From Dictyobacter aurantiacus (GTDB lineage: Bacteria > Chloroflexota > Ktedonobacteria > Ktedonobacterales > Ktedonobacteraceae), in assembly GCF_003967515.1 (NCBI RefSeq), contig NZ_BIFQ01000001.1, positions 124,001 through 188,000 on the forward strand: a DNA stretch of 64,000 bases. The letters are read 5' to 3'. Shown one piece after another: positions 46,774 through 56,365 of this stretch; within the stretch, counting starts at the first letter, position 1; each line of letters opens with the position of its first letter. The position numbers and the translations under genes are program-made. The notes beneath the pieces are model-generated. The model ran no database searches. It was given only the letters and a program-made list of their open reading frames with translations, and was not told the DNA's origin.

Positions 46774-48615
46774 ATGTATTCTGGAGAGTTGACAAGAACG
46801 CCGCCAGAGAAGAGGGCATCAAGGCATATCGGGCTCATTGTTGGTATGAACCGCTATCAGGATAGTACGTTTCAGCAGCTACAATTCGCAGAAAACGATG
46901 CCCGAGCCCTCGCTCAATGGTTGGTGAATAATAAGGGGGGCAAGTGGTCTCCCCCGGATGTGCAGCTCGTACAGGGTCAACATGCCACCAGGGAACTTAT
47001 TGAATCTCTGATTACGCAAATATGCCTTCATAAAGCAGAGGAAGGGGATTCAATCCTGCTTTATTTTGCGGGTCACGCCTTTATCGACGAACGTTCAGGT
47101 GAGGGGTACCTGGCCCTGACGAATTCACGCTACCAGGACCCGAACACCAGCTTGAGCCTGCAGGCTTTTTCTCAACATGTCTTGACCCAAAGCCGAGCAA
47201 CACAGATTCTGTGTATTTTTGATTGTTTCCAGACGGGGCAACTCTGGAGTATGCGTCGGACCTCTCCCTTTGACTCCAAACCGTTATTGAACAGTTCGGT
47301 ACTCTCTATCCTGCAATCATACCCCAATCGATTGTTTATGTGCTCATGCCGAGGAAATGAACATGCTCCAGAAAGCGGCGCACGTGGGCTGAGTCCATTT
47401 ATCCATCAAATGATCCTCGGCCTTTGCGGTCCGGCGATCGACCAGGCTACGGGGGTAGTTACGCTATCCAGATTACATGCCTACCTCTTTGGAGCCCTCA
47501 GCGAGCAGCAGCGCCCGCAACTCTTTGGGCAGCAGGAAGTTCCTTTTAGCATTGTCGGGGATATTCCAGAGGTCACCGCAACCAGACAGACAACGGCGTC
47601 GAACTTCACTGCCGGGTTTCAACCAGGAACAGAATCACCATCCAGTAGCATGCTCCTCAAAAAAAGCGGGCCCTTTGGAGCAGCGGCATTAACAGCAACA
47701 GCCCCTCCAGTACAGACAACTTCTCCGTCCACATCAGGACATCTTTTGTCTTCGGCGCTGGAGCAGCAACGAGAGCAGCAAAGCCAGCAGATGGTGGCAC
47801 AGGCACAGCAGCTATTTCAGGCCCAAAACTATGGGGAGGCCTTTAATCTGGTAGAACAAGTTCTGCAGAATATGCCCAATAATGTGCTCGCTTTAATATT
47901 AAAGGGACAGTTGCTGGGTACGGCAGGCCGCTACGCCGAAGCACAACAGGTCATCGAGCACATTCTCCAGTTGGATCCAAATAATGCCATGGGCTGGAGC
48001 ATGCAAGCTGTAGTCTCAAGCAATCTAGGACAGCACCAGCAGGCACTCACTGCAGTCGAGCGTTCGCTGGAACTGGATGCTCAAAATCCAGAAACCTATG
48101 CCATTAAAAATAATATTATGAGCAACCTGGCGGTAGCCCAGACACAGACACCAGAACAACCTAAAAGTAAGCAGCAGAGTGATACAGCGCCGCAGAAAGC
48201 CTCGCAGGGCTTTATCCGCGGACTCGCACTCAGTATTCTCGGGATTGTCGCGGGGCTAATTGGTTTCGGACTGATGGCCTTTATCGCCTCAATCCCTTAT
48301 ATCGGGCTCTTCGTGATCTGTATCAGTGTTGCAATACTGTGCGTAAATGCGGCCAGAGGCACATTCCGTTACGGATTGGCCCTGCTCGTAGAAACGATTC
48401 TGGTCTCAGTGGTGCTGGCAGGGATACTAGGAGCCATGTATAAAGTTGGCCAGGCATCCTTGATACATCAGATCAATCTGCACCCATCGCTGTTTATGCC
48501 CCTTCTGGCATTGGTAGCATGGCTGATCATCGCGGCTGCAGTACCTCCTATCCTGGCACTGGGAGGCTTTGTCGGCGGCTTTGCCAGCCGCCAGCGCCAT
48601 AAAAAAAGCAGGTAG
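46774..48615 (+). CDS. Caspase-like peptidase with TPR repeats and C-terminal membrane helices
   Basis: 613 residues. Residues 15-265 are a C14 (caspase/metacaspase) fold: IGLIVGMNRYQDSTF, LQFAENDARALAQWL, the catalytic His in SILLYFAGHAFID and the Cys in ILCIFDCFQTGQL. After a Ser/Thr/Pro linker, residues 325-450 carry TPR-like repeats (AQQLFQAQNYGEAFNLVEQ, GQLLGTAGRYAEAQQVIEH, SSNLGQHQQALTAVERS). Residues 480-605 hold three or four membrane helices. The Cys sits in DCF rather than the common DCC/DACHSG. ATG 46774 follows GGAAGG. It likely acts at the membrane; substrate and role are unknown. Confidence 0.82.
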   Translation: MYSGELTRTPPEKRASRHIGLIVGMNRYQDSTFQQLQFAENDARALAQWLVNNKGGKWSPPDVQLVQGQHATRELIESLITQICLHKAEEGDSILLYFAGHAFIDERSGEGYLALTNSRYQDPNTSLSLQAFSQHVLTQSRATQILCIFDCFQTGQLWSMRRTSPFDSKPLLNSSVLSILQSYPNRLFMCSCRGNEHAPESGARGLSPFIHQMILGLCGPAIDQATGVVTLSRLHAYLFGALSEQQRPQLFGQQEVPFSIVGDIPEVTATRQTTASNFTAGFQPGTESPSSSMLLKKSGPFGAAALTATAPPVQTTSPSTSGHLLSSALEQQREQQSQQMVAQAQQLFQAQNYGEAFNLVEQVLQNMPNNVLALILKGQLLGTAGRYAEAQQVIEHILQLDPNNAMGWSMQAVVSSNLGQHQQALTAVERSLELDAQNPETYAIKNNIMSNLAVAQTQTPEQPKSKQQSDTAPQKASQGFIRGLALSILGIVAGLIGFGLMAFIASIPYIGLFVICISVAILCVNAARGTFRYGLALLVETILVSVVLAGILGAMYKVGQASLIHQINLHPSLFMPLLALVAWLIIAAAVPPILALGGFVGGFASRQRHKKSR

Positions 48616-48629
48616 CATATGCTACCTGC
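48608..48629. terminator. Perfect 22-bp palindrome at the caspase-like stop codon
   Basis: GCAGGTAGCAT ATGCTACCTGC has no loop; the stop codon lies within it. It separates convergent genes. Confidence 0.4.
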
Positions 48630-48656
48630 ATGCCAGGCGTAAACGTCGGGCTTTTT

Positions 48657-50594
48657 CTAGCTGACCATATCCGCCAGTTGTTCCCACTCTTGCAGTAATT
48701 CGTCTACCCGCGCTCGCGCCTGTTCATAATCCGCTGAGAGCCGGGTTAGCTCCTCGGCGTCAGCTTGTAGAGCGGCCTGCGAAAGTGCCTCTTCCAGGCT
48801 CTTTACCTTCGCCTCAGCCTTCTCAACATCTTTCTCAACGTCTTCCAGAGTGCGGGCTTTGACTTTTCCGTTCTTCTTGCTGCTGGTTTTAGCGGGCGCG
48901 GCTGCCTTAACAGGGGCGACCTTGACAGGTGTCTTAGAGCCGGACGCATTCAATACTATCTGCTGATGGCGGGTCCGGTATTCGGTGTAGTTACCCACGT
49001 AAGGATAAAGTACCCTGTCTTCAATGGCCCAGACTTTCGTGGCCAGGCTATCAATAAAGTAACGGTCGTGTGAGACAAAGAGCAGCGTGCCTTCAAACTC
49101 ACTCAGTACCTCTTCCAGAAACTGGCGCGACTGGAGGTCGAGATGGTTGGTCGGCTCGTCGAGTACCATCAGGTTTGGCCCCTGTAAGGTCAATTTGGCC
49201 AGGGCGACCCGGCTTCTTTCGCCACCACTCAGGCTACCAATCGATTTGAAGACGTCATCACCTGAAAAGAGGAAACGCCCCAAAAAGCTGCGAGCCCCTT
49301 CCTCACTTAATACACTGACCTGGCGTATCTCATCGACAATGCTGCGCTCCATGTTTAGGCCAGCATGCGTTTGAGAGTAGTATCCGATGCGCACACCATG
49401 GCCGATGTGGACCTGGCCACTCAGTGGTGGCAACTCGCCAATCAAGGTACGCAACAGCGTCGTTTTCCCCGTACCATTCGGTCCGATCAGGCCAACCCGA
49501 TCACCCCGTAACATTTCTAGATCAGCCACCTGAACAAGGACGTTGGTATCATGCTCTCCAGGTCGGCCCGCTTTTGCGCCCGTACCATAACCAACAGCTA
49601 GTTTCTGCGTCGAAATGACGACCAGGCCGCTATCGGCGACTGGTGTGAACTCAAAGTTCAGTTCCGGCATATCCTGCGGACGAGCCACGCGCTCCATGCG
49701 ATCCAGTAAGGTTTGCCTACCTCGCGCCTCGCGACTACGCTGACCCGCTTTATAGCGCCGTATAAACTCTTCAGTATGTGCAATATATGCCTGTTGTGCC
49801 TCGTACTCACGCCGTCGGCGCTCCATGCGTTCTTCACGTAGCGAGAGGTATTTGGTATAGTTGCCCGGATATTCCTCAATACGCTCAAAGGCGAGCTCGA
49901 TGGTACGCGATACCACTTTATCCAGAAAGTAGCGGTCGTGTGCCACAATGACCATGGCCCCCTTCCAGGAGGAGAGGTAGGTTTCGAGCCATTCCAGGGT
50001 AGCCAGGTCCAGGTGATTGGTCGGCTCGTCGAGTAGTAATACTTCCGGCTCCTGTAGCAGGAGCTTCCCCAGCGCAGCGCGTGTCTGCTGCCCACCGCTT
50101 AATTGCATGATGGGCGCGGCCTGCTGCTCACGCGTGAATTCCAGGCCGTCCAACACCTGGTCAACCCGATTTTCATAAGTATAGCCGCCAGCATGTTCAT
50201 AACGCGCCTGCAGTTGATCATAACGCTGCAACAACGATTGGTGCTGGTCCGTCTCCGGCTGCGTTGAGGACATCTCGATAGCCAGTTCACCCAGCTCCTG
50301 CTCCCACTGACGCAGTTCTGCAAAAACGGAGATCATCTCTTCGCGTAAGCTATTATCTGGTCGAAAATCCGTCACCTGTGTGAGGTATCCAATGCGGGTG
50401 TTACGAGCAATAGCAATTGAGCCTTCATCAGGTTCTTCCCGTCCAGCCAGAATGTTGAGCAAGGTAGACTTTCCAGCTCCATTGGGTCCGACGAGGCCGA
50501 TTCGGTCTTGAGGATCAATTTGAAAATTGAGACCAGAAAATATTCTTTCCGCCCCAAATGACTTTCCTAAATTTACGACACTGATTACTGGCAT
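48657..50594 (-). CDS. ABC-F family ATPase
   Basis: 645 residues with two ABC domains and no membrane part. Walker A 1 GPNGAGKSTLLNILAG, signature 1 QLSGGQQTRAALGKLLL, Walker B 1 VLLLDEPTNHLD; Walker A 2 GPNGTGKTTLLRTL, signature 2 SLSGGERSRVALAKL, Walker B 2 LMVLDEPTNHLD. The interdomain linker (about residues 230-295) is Arg/Glu-rich, and the C-terminus is a Lys/Ala-rich segment plus coiled coil. Such proteins bind the ribosome and modulate elongation or give antibiotic protection. It is most like Uup/YdiF-type members; resistance is not implied by sequence. Confidence 0.92.
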   Translation of the reverse strand: MPVISVVNLGKSFGAERIFSGLNFQIDPQDRIGLVGPNGAGKSTLLNILAGREEPDEGSIAIARNTRIGYLTQVTDFRPDNSLREEMISVFAELRQWEQELGELAIEMSSTQPETDQHQSLLQRYDQLQARYEHAGGYTYENRVDQVLDGLEFTREQQAAPIMQLSGGQQTRAALGKLLLQEPEVLLLDEPTNHLDLATLEWLETYLSSWKGAMVIVAHDRYFLDKVVSRTIELAFERIEEYPGNYTKYLSLREERMERRRREYEAQQAYIAHTEEFIRRYKAGQRSREARGRQTLLDRMERVARPQDMPELNFEFTPVADSGLVVISTQKLAVGYGTGAKAGRPGEHDTNVLVQVADLEMLRGDRVGLIGPNGTGKTTLLRTLIGELPPLSGQVHIGHGVRIGYYSQTHAGLNMERSIVDEIRQVSVLSEEGARSFLGRFLFSGDDVFKSIGSLSGGERSRVALAKLTLQGPNLMVLDEPTNHLDLQSRQFLEEVLSEFEGTLLFVSHDRYFIDSLATKVWAIEDRVLYPYVGNYTEYRTRHQQIVLNASGSKTPVKVAPVKAAAPAKTSSKKNGKVKARTLEDVEKDVEKAEAKVKSLEEALSQAALQADAEELTRLSADYEQARARVDELLQEWEQLADMVS

Positions 50595-50812
50595 ATGTCT
50601 TCACCCAAATTCAAACCATTATTTTATCATATACGTTTTGAGCTAGCGTATCATATCAGCCCGCCCTACGCAAGAGTTCATGCGGGATGCGTCCCATTGC
50701 AACCCGACGCATAACCTGATCGTATACAATGGCTAGTATCATTTAGTGTTAATATAATGAAATGTAACCCATTGTATTCAATCTCATAGGTTAGGCGACA
50801 ATCGATAAAAGG

Positions 50813-50842
50813 TTGGCTGAACTTATGCGATTATGATATACT
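50813..50842 (+). promoter_or_regulatory. Candidate promoter of pyrE
   Basis: TTGGCT (50813-50818) and TATACT (50837-50842) with an 18-bp spacer, 40 bp before the pyrE start. The rest of 50595-50881 shows no gene. Confidence 0.4.
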
Positions 50843-50881
50843 TATGAAACAAATCCTTCTGCTAAGAGAAAGGATGCTGAG

Positions 50882-51553
50882 GTGGCGAAAGAGCAGTCTC
50901 TGGATAATTTGTGGTTGGCACAGATCCTATTTGATCTGGGTGGAGTACAATTTGGCAATTTTACAGTGAGTGAATCCGCTGTAAGCTCGCCCATTTTCGT
51001 AAATCCCAAAGTTTTAATTAGTAACCCAACCGCGCTACGTGTTGCAAGCAAGTTGATGCAACAGGAAATTGATTTAGCCCAATCATTACGTCGTCCACGT
51101 GTTCACCCCTTCTCCGTTATTGCGGGGGTTCCAGTCGGTGGACTCCTATTGGCCACAGCCTACTCATTAGAAACAAATATTCCCCTGATCTATGCACGCA
51201 GCCGTCCCGAAGGCACCGGCAAGCGTGGGATAGAAGGACATTTTAATCAAGGTGATACGGCTATTATCATCGACGACCTCATCACTCGTGGTGGCAGTAT
51301 CCTTGAAACAACATCGCTCCTTGAGGAAAATGGTCTGAAAGTAAAAGATGTCATCGTTCTTATTGACCGCGAACACGGCGCAGCCGAGCGTCTACGCCGT
51401 CATGGATATAACCTGATAAGCATCTTGAAGCTTGATATCATGCTGACTCACTATATGTCGAAGGGCTTGATTACAGAAGAGACCTATCGTACATGTGCTG
51501 AGTATCTGCGTTCCAAACAGGGTGAGCCAAATACCGGCCCTCTCGGTTTGTAG
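50882..51553 (+). CDS. pyrE: Orotate phosphoribosyltransferase-type protein
   Basis: 223 residues from a GTG start with AAAGGA eight bases upstream. The PRPP loop is TAIIIDDLITRGGSIL, preceded by SVIAGVPVGGLLLATAYS and PLIYARSRPEGTGKR, and the substrate loop KGLITEETYRTC follows. It transfers phosphoribose to orotate in UMP synthesis. No other pyr gene is near. A purine or other PRTase is less likely but possible, since specificity cannot be read from these motifs. Confidence 0.82.
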   Translation: MAKEQSLDNLWLAQILFDLGGVQFGNFTVSESAVSSPIFVNPKVLISNPTALRVASKLMQQEIDLAQSLRRPRVHPFSVIAGVPVGGLLLATAYSLETNIPLIYARSRPEGTGKRGIEGHFNQGDTAIIIDDLITRGGSILETTSLLEENGLKVKDVIVLIDREHGAAERLRRHGYNLISILKLDIMLTHYMSKGLITEETYRTCAEYLRSKQGEPNTGPLGL

Positions 51554-51571
51554 TTTACGAATCAAACAATG

Positions 51572-51610
51572 GATCAGGGGTGGTCAGTGAATCGCTGACC
51601 ACCCCTGATC
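51572..51610. terminator. Palindrome between pyrE and the MutS-like gene
   Basis: Perfect 16-bp arms, GATCAGGGGTGGTCAG and CTGACCACCCCTGATC, with a 7-base loop and a T-run after the right arm (CTGTTTT). A bidirectional terminator between convergent genes. Confidence 0.75.
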
Positions 51611-51674
51611 TGTTTTGGACCTGGCTATGATGTCACGCGAACGACCTGTGAGAAATGGTTTCAATCGGCGCATG

Positions 51675-53549
51675 CTACGATTGCGCCGATGAAATCGCGT
51701 CCCAGTTGATTGGTAACCCCTCCATTTGCATGATGCGTAACGCATTGCGCGTAGGACTCGGCCCTTCACGCAGCAGATACTCGAATACCATATGTCCTTC
51801 GATAATATTCTCACGGAAATGGGCATTTTTGATGATCGGGAACAAATCCGCAAGTTTGACCAGTTCAAGATCATGGGTTGAGATGGCGCCGGTACACTTC
51901 TTTTCAACCAGGGCCCGTATATATGCTTCGCTGCCGATGAGGCGCTCGTAGTTATTAGTGCCCTTAAAGATCTCGTCAATTAAGAAAAAGATGGGATAGC
52001 GTAGATCCTCATCAATGGCATCCAGCAATCCCTTCAGACGCCGTACCTCGGCATAGAAGTATGAGTAGCCGTCCGCCAGTGAGTCGGTGACGCGTATACA
52101 GGCATAGATCTCAAACAATGAGAGGCGTAACGAACTGGCATTCACCACGCTACCTGCATAGGCAAGACACATGTTAACGCCTAAAGTTCGTAAAAAGGTA
52201 CTTTTCCCGGCCATATTGGAGCCGGTAATCAGCAAAATTTCTCCATCTTCTTCCAGTTGGAAATCATTGGCCACTTTGTGCTCTTTCGCGATCATTGGAT
52301 GACCCAGTTCTCTGGCCTGAAAAACGGTAGCCCTGCTGTTCTTTTTGTCCACCACAATCTCAGGAAAGACATACTCTGGATTGAGATAGGCGAAGTTGGC
52401 CAGAGAACAGGTGGCCTCCAGTTCATACCAGACATCAAGCCAGATTGGTAGATACTGCGCGATCAACGCTTTACACTGGTCCAGTCGATAAGCGGTAAGA
52501 GCTCCAATGGGGAGAATGGCGTTGGCAATAGCCCAGGCTTCCGGACTACGCGCCAGCGTGGCCAGGCTGGTGATCCGTTCCAATTGCTTTAAAAGCAGCG
52601 AGGGACGCCGATCCCCGTGCTCAAAAAATGGGGCGCACAGGGTACGCAACTGCGATTGCCTGGCATAGGGATATTTTTCGAGATAGTTGAAAATGAATTG
52701 CAGTTGTCCGAAAGCAACGCGCTGCGCGTGCGTATCCTCGGCCAGGTTGCCCTGCTCCTTCCTAGTCATTAGATACCAGACGAAGGAAGCGATCAAGGTC
52801 ACCGCACAAAACAGGGGCGAGGTATGCTCAAAAACGAACAGGAGCACGGATAGATAAAATAAGACCGCCAATCCACAGGCCACCAGCAGCGAGGTAAGAG
52901 TCTGTTTGGATTCAGCCTGCGCCTCCAGCCAGTCTAACAGACGATCTCCATCGACCGGACCACTGGTAAAGCGCGTCGCGAAGGATGAATACAGGAGCAA
53001 TTTATCACGAAAGCGGGTTAGTGGGGTTAACTCACGTACCAGTGCCTGCCGATCGTGAATGATGTCAGGGTCTGGCTCAAGCTCCAATAACCAATCGCGT
53101 AGACGCAGCGTTCCTTCTAAGGAGACAGCAGTATTGAGTAAGCGGTGTACAGAGCGTTCTCCACTGATATCCAGGTCAATCTCAAAGGGATGGTCGATTT
53201 CTTGCTCCTCGCGTGGCGGCACCGACGGCATACCGTCCCAATCGAGCCGCAAGCGCGCTTGCTGGGTCTCTAAAATGCGCAGCCAGACCTGGTAACGCAG
53301 GACGCTTTGATTGACGTTGGGCTGAAAACGCGCCAGAAGATAAAAGCCCAGACAGGTGGCTAGCAAAAAAAGAAAGCCCAGCCAGTGTACCGTGGCCAGG
53401 CCAACAATGGTCAGGAAGATCCCTCCACCAATAACGCCCAGGGTTCTCACTTTATTATTCTGGTCGAGTTGCCGCGTTTGCGCCAGGCGCCGCTGGACAT
53501 GCCCGATCTGACGCTCAAGAAGCTCTTGCTTTGAGAACTGTGATTCCAT
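51675..53549 (-). CDS. Membrane-anchored MutS-like ATPase
   Basis: 624 residues. Helices at about residues 38-90 (GVIGGGIFLTIVGLATVHWL) and 215-265 (LTSLLVACGLAVLFYLSVLLF) suggest membrane insertion. The C-terminal MutS ATPase has Walker A LLITGSNMAGKSTFLRTLG, Walker B IFFLIDEIFKGTNNYER and ISTHDLELVK. The mismatch-recognition, connector and clamp domains of MutS1 and the Smr domain of MutS2 are absent. The family is known from Bacteroidetes and others but its role is undetermined. It lies alone on this strand; no mutL is near. Confidence 0.85.
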   Translation of the reverse strand: MESQFSKQELLERQIGHVQRRLAQTRQLDQNNKVRTLGVIGGGIFLTIVGLATVHWLGFLFLLATCLGFYLLARFQPNVNQSVLRYQVWLRILETQQARLRLDWDGMPSVPPREEQEIDHPFEIDLDISGERSVHRLLNTAVSLEGTLRLRDWLLELEPDPDIIHDRQALVRELTPLTRFRDKLLLYSSFATRFTSGPVDGDRLLDWLEAQAESKQTLTSLLVACGLAVLFYLSVLLFVFEHTSPLFCAVTLIASFVWYLMTRKEQGNLAEDTHAQRVAFGQLQFIFNYLEKYPYARQSQLRTLCAPFFEHGDRRPSLLLKQLERITSLATLARSPEAWAIANAILPIGALTAYRLDQCKALIAQYLPIWLDVWYELEATCSLANFAYLNPEYVFPEIVVDKKNSRATVFQARELGHPMIAKEHKVANDFQLEEDGEILLITGSNMAGKSTFLRTLGVNMCLAYAGSVVNASSLRLSLFEIYACIRVTDSLADGYSYFYAEVRRLKGLLDAIDEDLRYPIFFLIDEIFKGTNNYERLIGSEAYIRALVEKKCTGAISTHDLELVKLADLFPIIKNAHFRENIIEGHMVFEYLLREGPSPTRNALRIMQMEGLPINWDAISSAQS

Positions 53550-53664
53550 ATCCGAATCCTTAGAGGATAATGTGAAGAAAGTACTTCACATGACCACAAA
53601 CAGAAAATGCGTCTCACAATAAATATATGTTTTGCCGGCCGCCTGGTTGCGGATCGACAACAGG

Positions 53665-54231
53665 CTACAGGGCATTGAGCAGTCCATGAATAAAACCTGT
53701 GCTTACCGAGAGCCAATCAAATGATTGCGTCCAGGCAACCCAATCCTGCTGCCTGGGCCAACCCGGTCGATAGCGCGGCAACATATCCTTTGGCATCACG
53801 ATCGCCCATTTGCTTCCTTCCCCAAGTCCTCCCGGCGTAATCCGTACGGAAATATTAAAGACCGTCTCATCAGGCAGGTGCTGCTTCCAGTCTGGCATCT
53901 TCTTGAGCAATGGTTCATGCCGCCATTGGCTAAACAGGACCGGGCGATCCTCTCCCTGGGGAGTTCGCTGCAGGGTCAATACCTGCCCAACAACCACGCT
54001 GCGCTCCCACTCCGGAAAACGCAATGAGACGCTATAACGGTACTCGTTCAGGCCGGCTGCGCTAATAAACGTGGCCAGATTTTCAGGCTGACAGCGTTTT
54101 TCGGTATCGCTTTGCCAGATCTTCACCATGGCGTCCAGGCGTTTTTTTTTGTCTTCGGCACTTAAGCAGGCCAATGAACCAGTATCGGGCGGGTATTCTT
54201 CGGTTCCCATTGCTGTTATACCTTTCGTCAT
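53665..54231 (-). CDS. Conserved-looking protein of unknown function
   Basis: 188 residues, or 181 if ATG 54210 (behind AAAGG) is used. It is soluble, Trp-rich and lacks a motif I recognise. Segments such as YSVSLRFPEWERSVVVGQVL and ETVFNISVRITPGGLG look like a beta-rich fold. The start overlaps the stop of the pseudouridine synthase gene (ATGA), which suggests coupled translation. No function can be assigned. Confidence 0.65.
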   Translation of the reverse strand: MTKGITAMGTEEYPPDTGSLACLSAEDKKKRLDAMVKIWQSDTEKRCQPENLATFISAAGLNEYRYSVSLRFPEWERSVVVGQVLTLQRTPQGEDRPVLFSQWRHEPLLKKMPDWKQHLPDETVFNISVRITPGGLGEGSKWAIVMPKDMLPRYRPGWPRQQDWVAWTQSFDWLSVSTGFIHGLLNAL

Positions 54232-55172
54232 GTCTGCGCGTTCAATATCAGCCAGGCCTTCCAGAGCGCTGGACAGTTCTGCTTTAGCCAGTCACAAAGA
54301 TCCGCGGGCAGCGCTGCCCTGAAGTGGCAGGTATCATTTTGAGGATAGCGCCGCAGGGTCAGGCTATACGCGTGCAGAAACTGCCGCGTCAGGAGAGGCG
54401 TGTGCGCGAGCACATGTTCAGGCGGCGCATACATCTGATCGCCCACGATGGCCATCCCGGCGGCGGCCAGGTGAGCCCGAATCTGGTGGGTACGCCCCGT
54501 GATAGGCTGTACTTCCAGCAAGGCGAACGGCTCAGCTACCGCCAGTACCCTCACCGCCGTACTCGCAGCCTGTCCGTCTGGACCAACAATACAGCGTCGG
54601 CGCTCATCAGGGTCGCGCTGTAAGGATCCATGCAGCATAAATACATCACTACCGGTGGCGGCATAGAAACTCGTGCCATCAACCGCTGTCGTCTGGCCGC
54701 CTGCTGAATGCCTGGTAATGGTAAATGTGGCTCGTGGCTGCGCCCACCCACAGGCGCCGCGCGCAATAACGGCCAGGTAGCGCTTCTCGATGGTGTGATC
54801 ATGAAATTGCTTGATCAGGTGTCGTCGCGATCGCTCGGTTCGTGCCAGAGCAACAATGCCCGATGTATCTTTATCCAGGCGATGCACCAGACATGGCCGG
54901 GGGAGCAGGCCATCTTCTTTCCACAGGCGTTCACGGCGTTTTTCACGCAACATATCTCTGATAGCAGGCGGCGCCCCGGCCCACTCAGGATCATCAGGCA
55001 GGAGCGGTGGTTGCCAATCATCTCTCCCCTGCTTGTCTAAATAGGCCAGCACAGCATTCCACATCGTGCCATCTGAGTGTTTATATGTGGGATGAATAAC
55101 CAGCCCGGCCGGTTTATTCACGATCAGCAGGTAGTGATCTTGATAAATAAGTGAGACGTCAGCAGTTTCCAT
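54228..55172 (-). CDS. RluA-family 23S rRNA/tRNA pseudouridine synthase
   Basis: 314 residues. The catalytic Asp is in LVHRLDKDTSGIVALAR; also ITGRTHQIRAHLAAAGM, GDQMYAPPEH and an opening YQDHYLLIVNKPAGLVIHP. It isomerises uridines in structured RNA; the target (RluA, RluC or RluD type) is not clear. There is no S4 domain at the N-terminus. It overlaps the next gene by four bases. Confidence 0.9.
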   Translation of the reverse strand: METADVSLIYQDHYLLIVNKPAGLVIHPTYKHSDGTMWNAVLAYLDKQGRDDWQPPLLPDDPEWAGAPPAIRDMLREKRRERLWKEDGLLPRPCLVHRLDKDTSGIVALARTERSRRHLIKQFHDHTIEKRYLAVIARGACGWAQPRATFTITRHSAGGQTTAVDGTSFYAATGSDVFMLHGSLQRDPDERRRCIVGPDGQAASTAVRVLAVAEPFALLEVQPITGRTHQIRAHLAAAGMAIVGDQMYAPPEHVLAHTPLLTRQFLHAYSLTLRRYPQNDTCHFRAALPADLCDWLKQNCPALWKAWLILNAQT

Positions 55173-55390
55173 GCCGTGAGTATAGGTCTTTCTCCGTCAG
55201 ACGTCAATATCGCTACACAAAATAGAGCAGTACTTTCTTTCCATCATACCGATAGACAGGCATAATACGATAAAAATTGATGTAGAATGGCTTGTGGAGC
55301 GGTTTCAAGTAGATAAGGGATTGTGTAGCTGTGATAGAATGGTAACAACATATTTGCTTGGAATAGAACCAGACAGGCAGATAAAGAGGG

Positions 55391-56365
55391 ATGGACATGT
55401 CACAAATACACTATCATAATCAGCCAGAATTGCGTGAACCGATTGTTGTGGTGGCCTTTGGAGGCTGGAACGACGCCGCCGATTCAGCAACGACAGCCAT
55501 AAAATTTCTTGTCGATCGCTGGCTACCAGAAAAAATTGCCGAGATAGACGCCGAAGACTTTTTTGTGTTTACTGAAACACGCCCAACTATTAAGTATTCC
55601 GATGGAAACCAGCGTAGCATTACCTGGCCAGCCAATCAGTTCTTTGCTCATACTGACCCGGACCTCAACCGTGATGTGATCCTCTTTCTTGGTACCGAGC
55701 CGCAACTGAAATGGAAAACGTTTTGTACGGCATTCCTGGATGTATGTAAAAAGTTTCATGTGTCCGAGGTGGTGTTTTTGGGTGCATTGCTCGCCGATGT
55801 CCCCCACTCCATTACTGTTCCCATTACCGGAGCTTCAACGGATAATGATGTCATGGAACGACTCCACGAGATGGATGTCAATAATTCGCGCTACGAGGGT
55901 CCAACTGGCGTCATTGGAGTGCTCCACGATGCTTGCCATCGCGCGCACATCTCCTCGGCTACACTGTGGGCCGCCGCTCCTCATTACCTGGCGGCAACCC
56001 CAAACATAAAGGTAACGGCGGCACTCCTTACCTATCTCAATCAGTTCCTCTCCTTCGGACTCGATCTCCATGAGATCCAGTCGGAGGCTGTACGCTTCGA
56101 AGAACAGGTGACAGCGCTGGTCGCCAAAGATCCTGAGGCACGTGAATATGTACGCAGGTTGGAGGAGCAGATAGCCAACGGGGTCGACCTGGATGACAAC
56201 GAAGAGGACGATGATGAGGCGCTGCTGTTCGGCCCCGATCATACACTGAATAGTGGTCCGCTACCCAGCGCTGATAGCCTTATTCGCGACGTGGAGGAAC
56301 TCCTACGCGAACAACGTGGGAACGGACAATCCCAACAATCTGACGATGAAGAGGAGAGTGAATGA
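55391..56365 (+). CDS. PAC2-family protein
   Basis: 324 residues. PREPIVVVAFGGWNDAADSAT at the start, YRVD-like WLPEKIAEID and the later FPLGGALLADVPHSxPV segment (LGALLADVPHSITVPITG) belong to the PAC2 (proteasome assembly chaperone 2) family, which occurs in Actinobacteria and Chloroflexota. A C-terminal acidic stretch (DLDDNEEDDDEALLFG) follows. ATG 55397 is an alternative start with better spacing to GAGG. It overlaps the acyl-CoA synthetase gene by four bases (ATGA), so the two proteins may act together. No proteasome gene is in the window. Confidence 0.82.
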   Translation: MDMSQIHYHNQPELREPIVVVAFGGWNDAADSATTAIKFLVDRWLPEKIAEIDAEDFFVFTETRPTIKYSDGNQRSITWPANQFFAHTDPDLNRDVILFLGTEPQLKWKTFCTAFLDVCKKFHVSEVVFLGALLADVPHSITVPITGASTDNDVMERLHEMDVNNSRYEGPTGVIGVLHDACHRAHISSATLWAAAPHYLAATPNIKVTAALLTYLNQFLSFGLDLHEIQSEAVRFEEQVTALVAKDPEAREYVRRLEEQIANGVDLDDNEEDDDEALLFGPDHTLNSGPLPSADSLIRDVEELLREQRGNGQSQQSDDEEESE

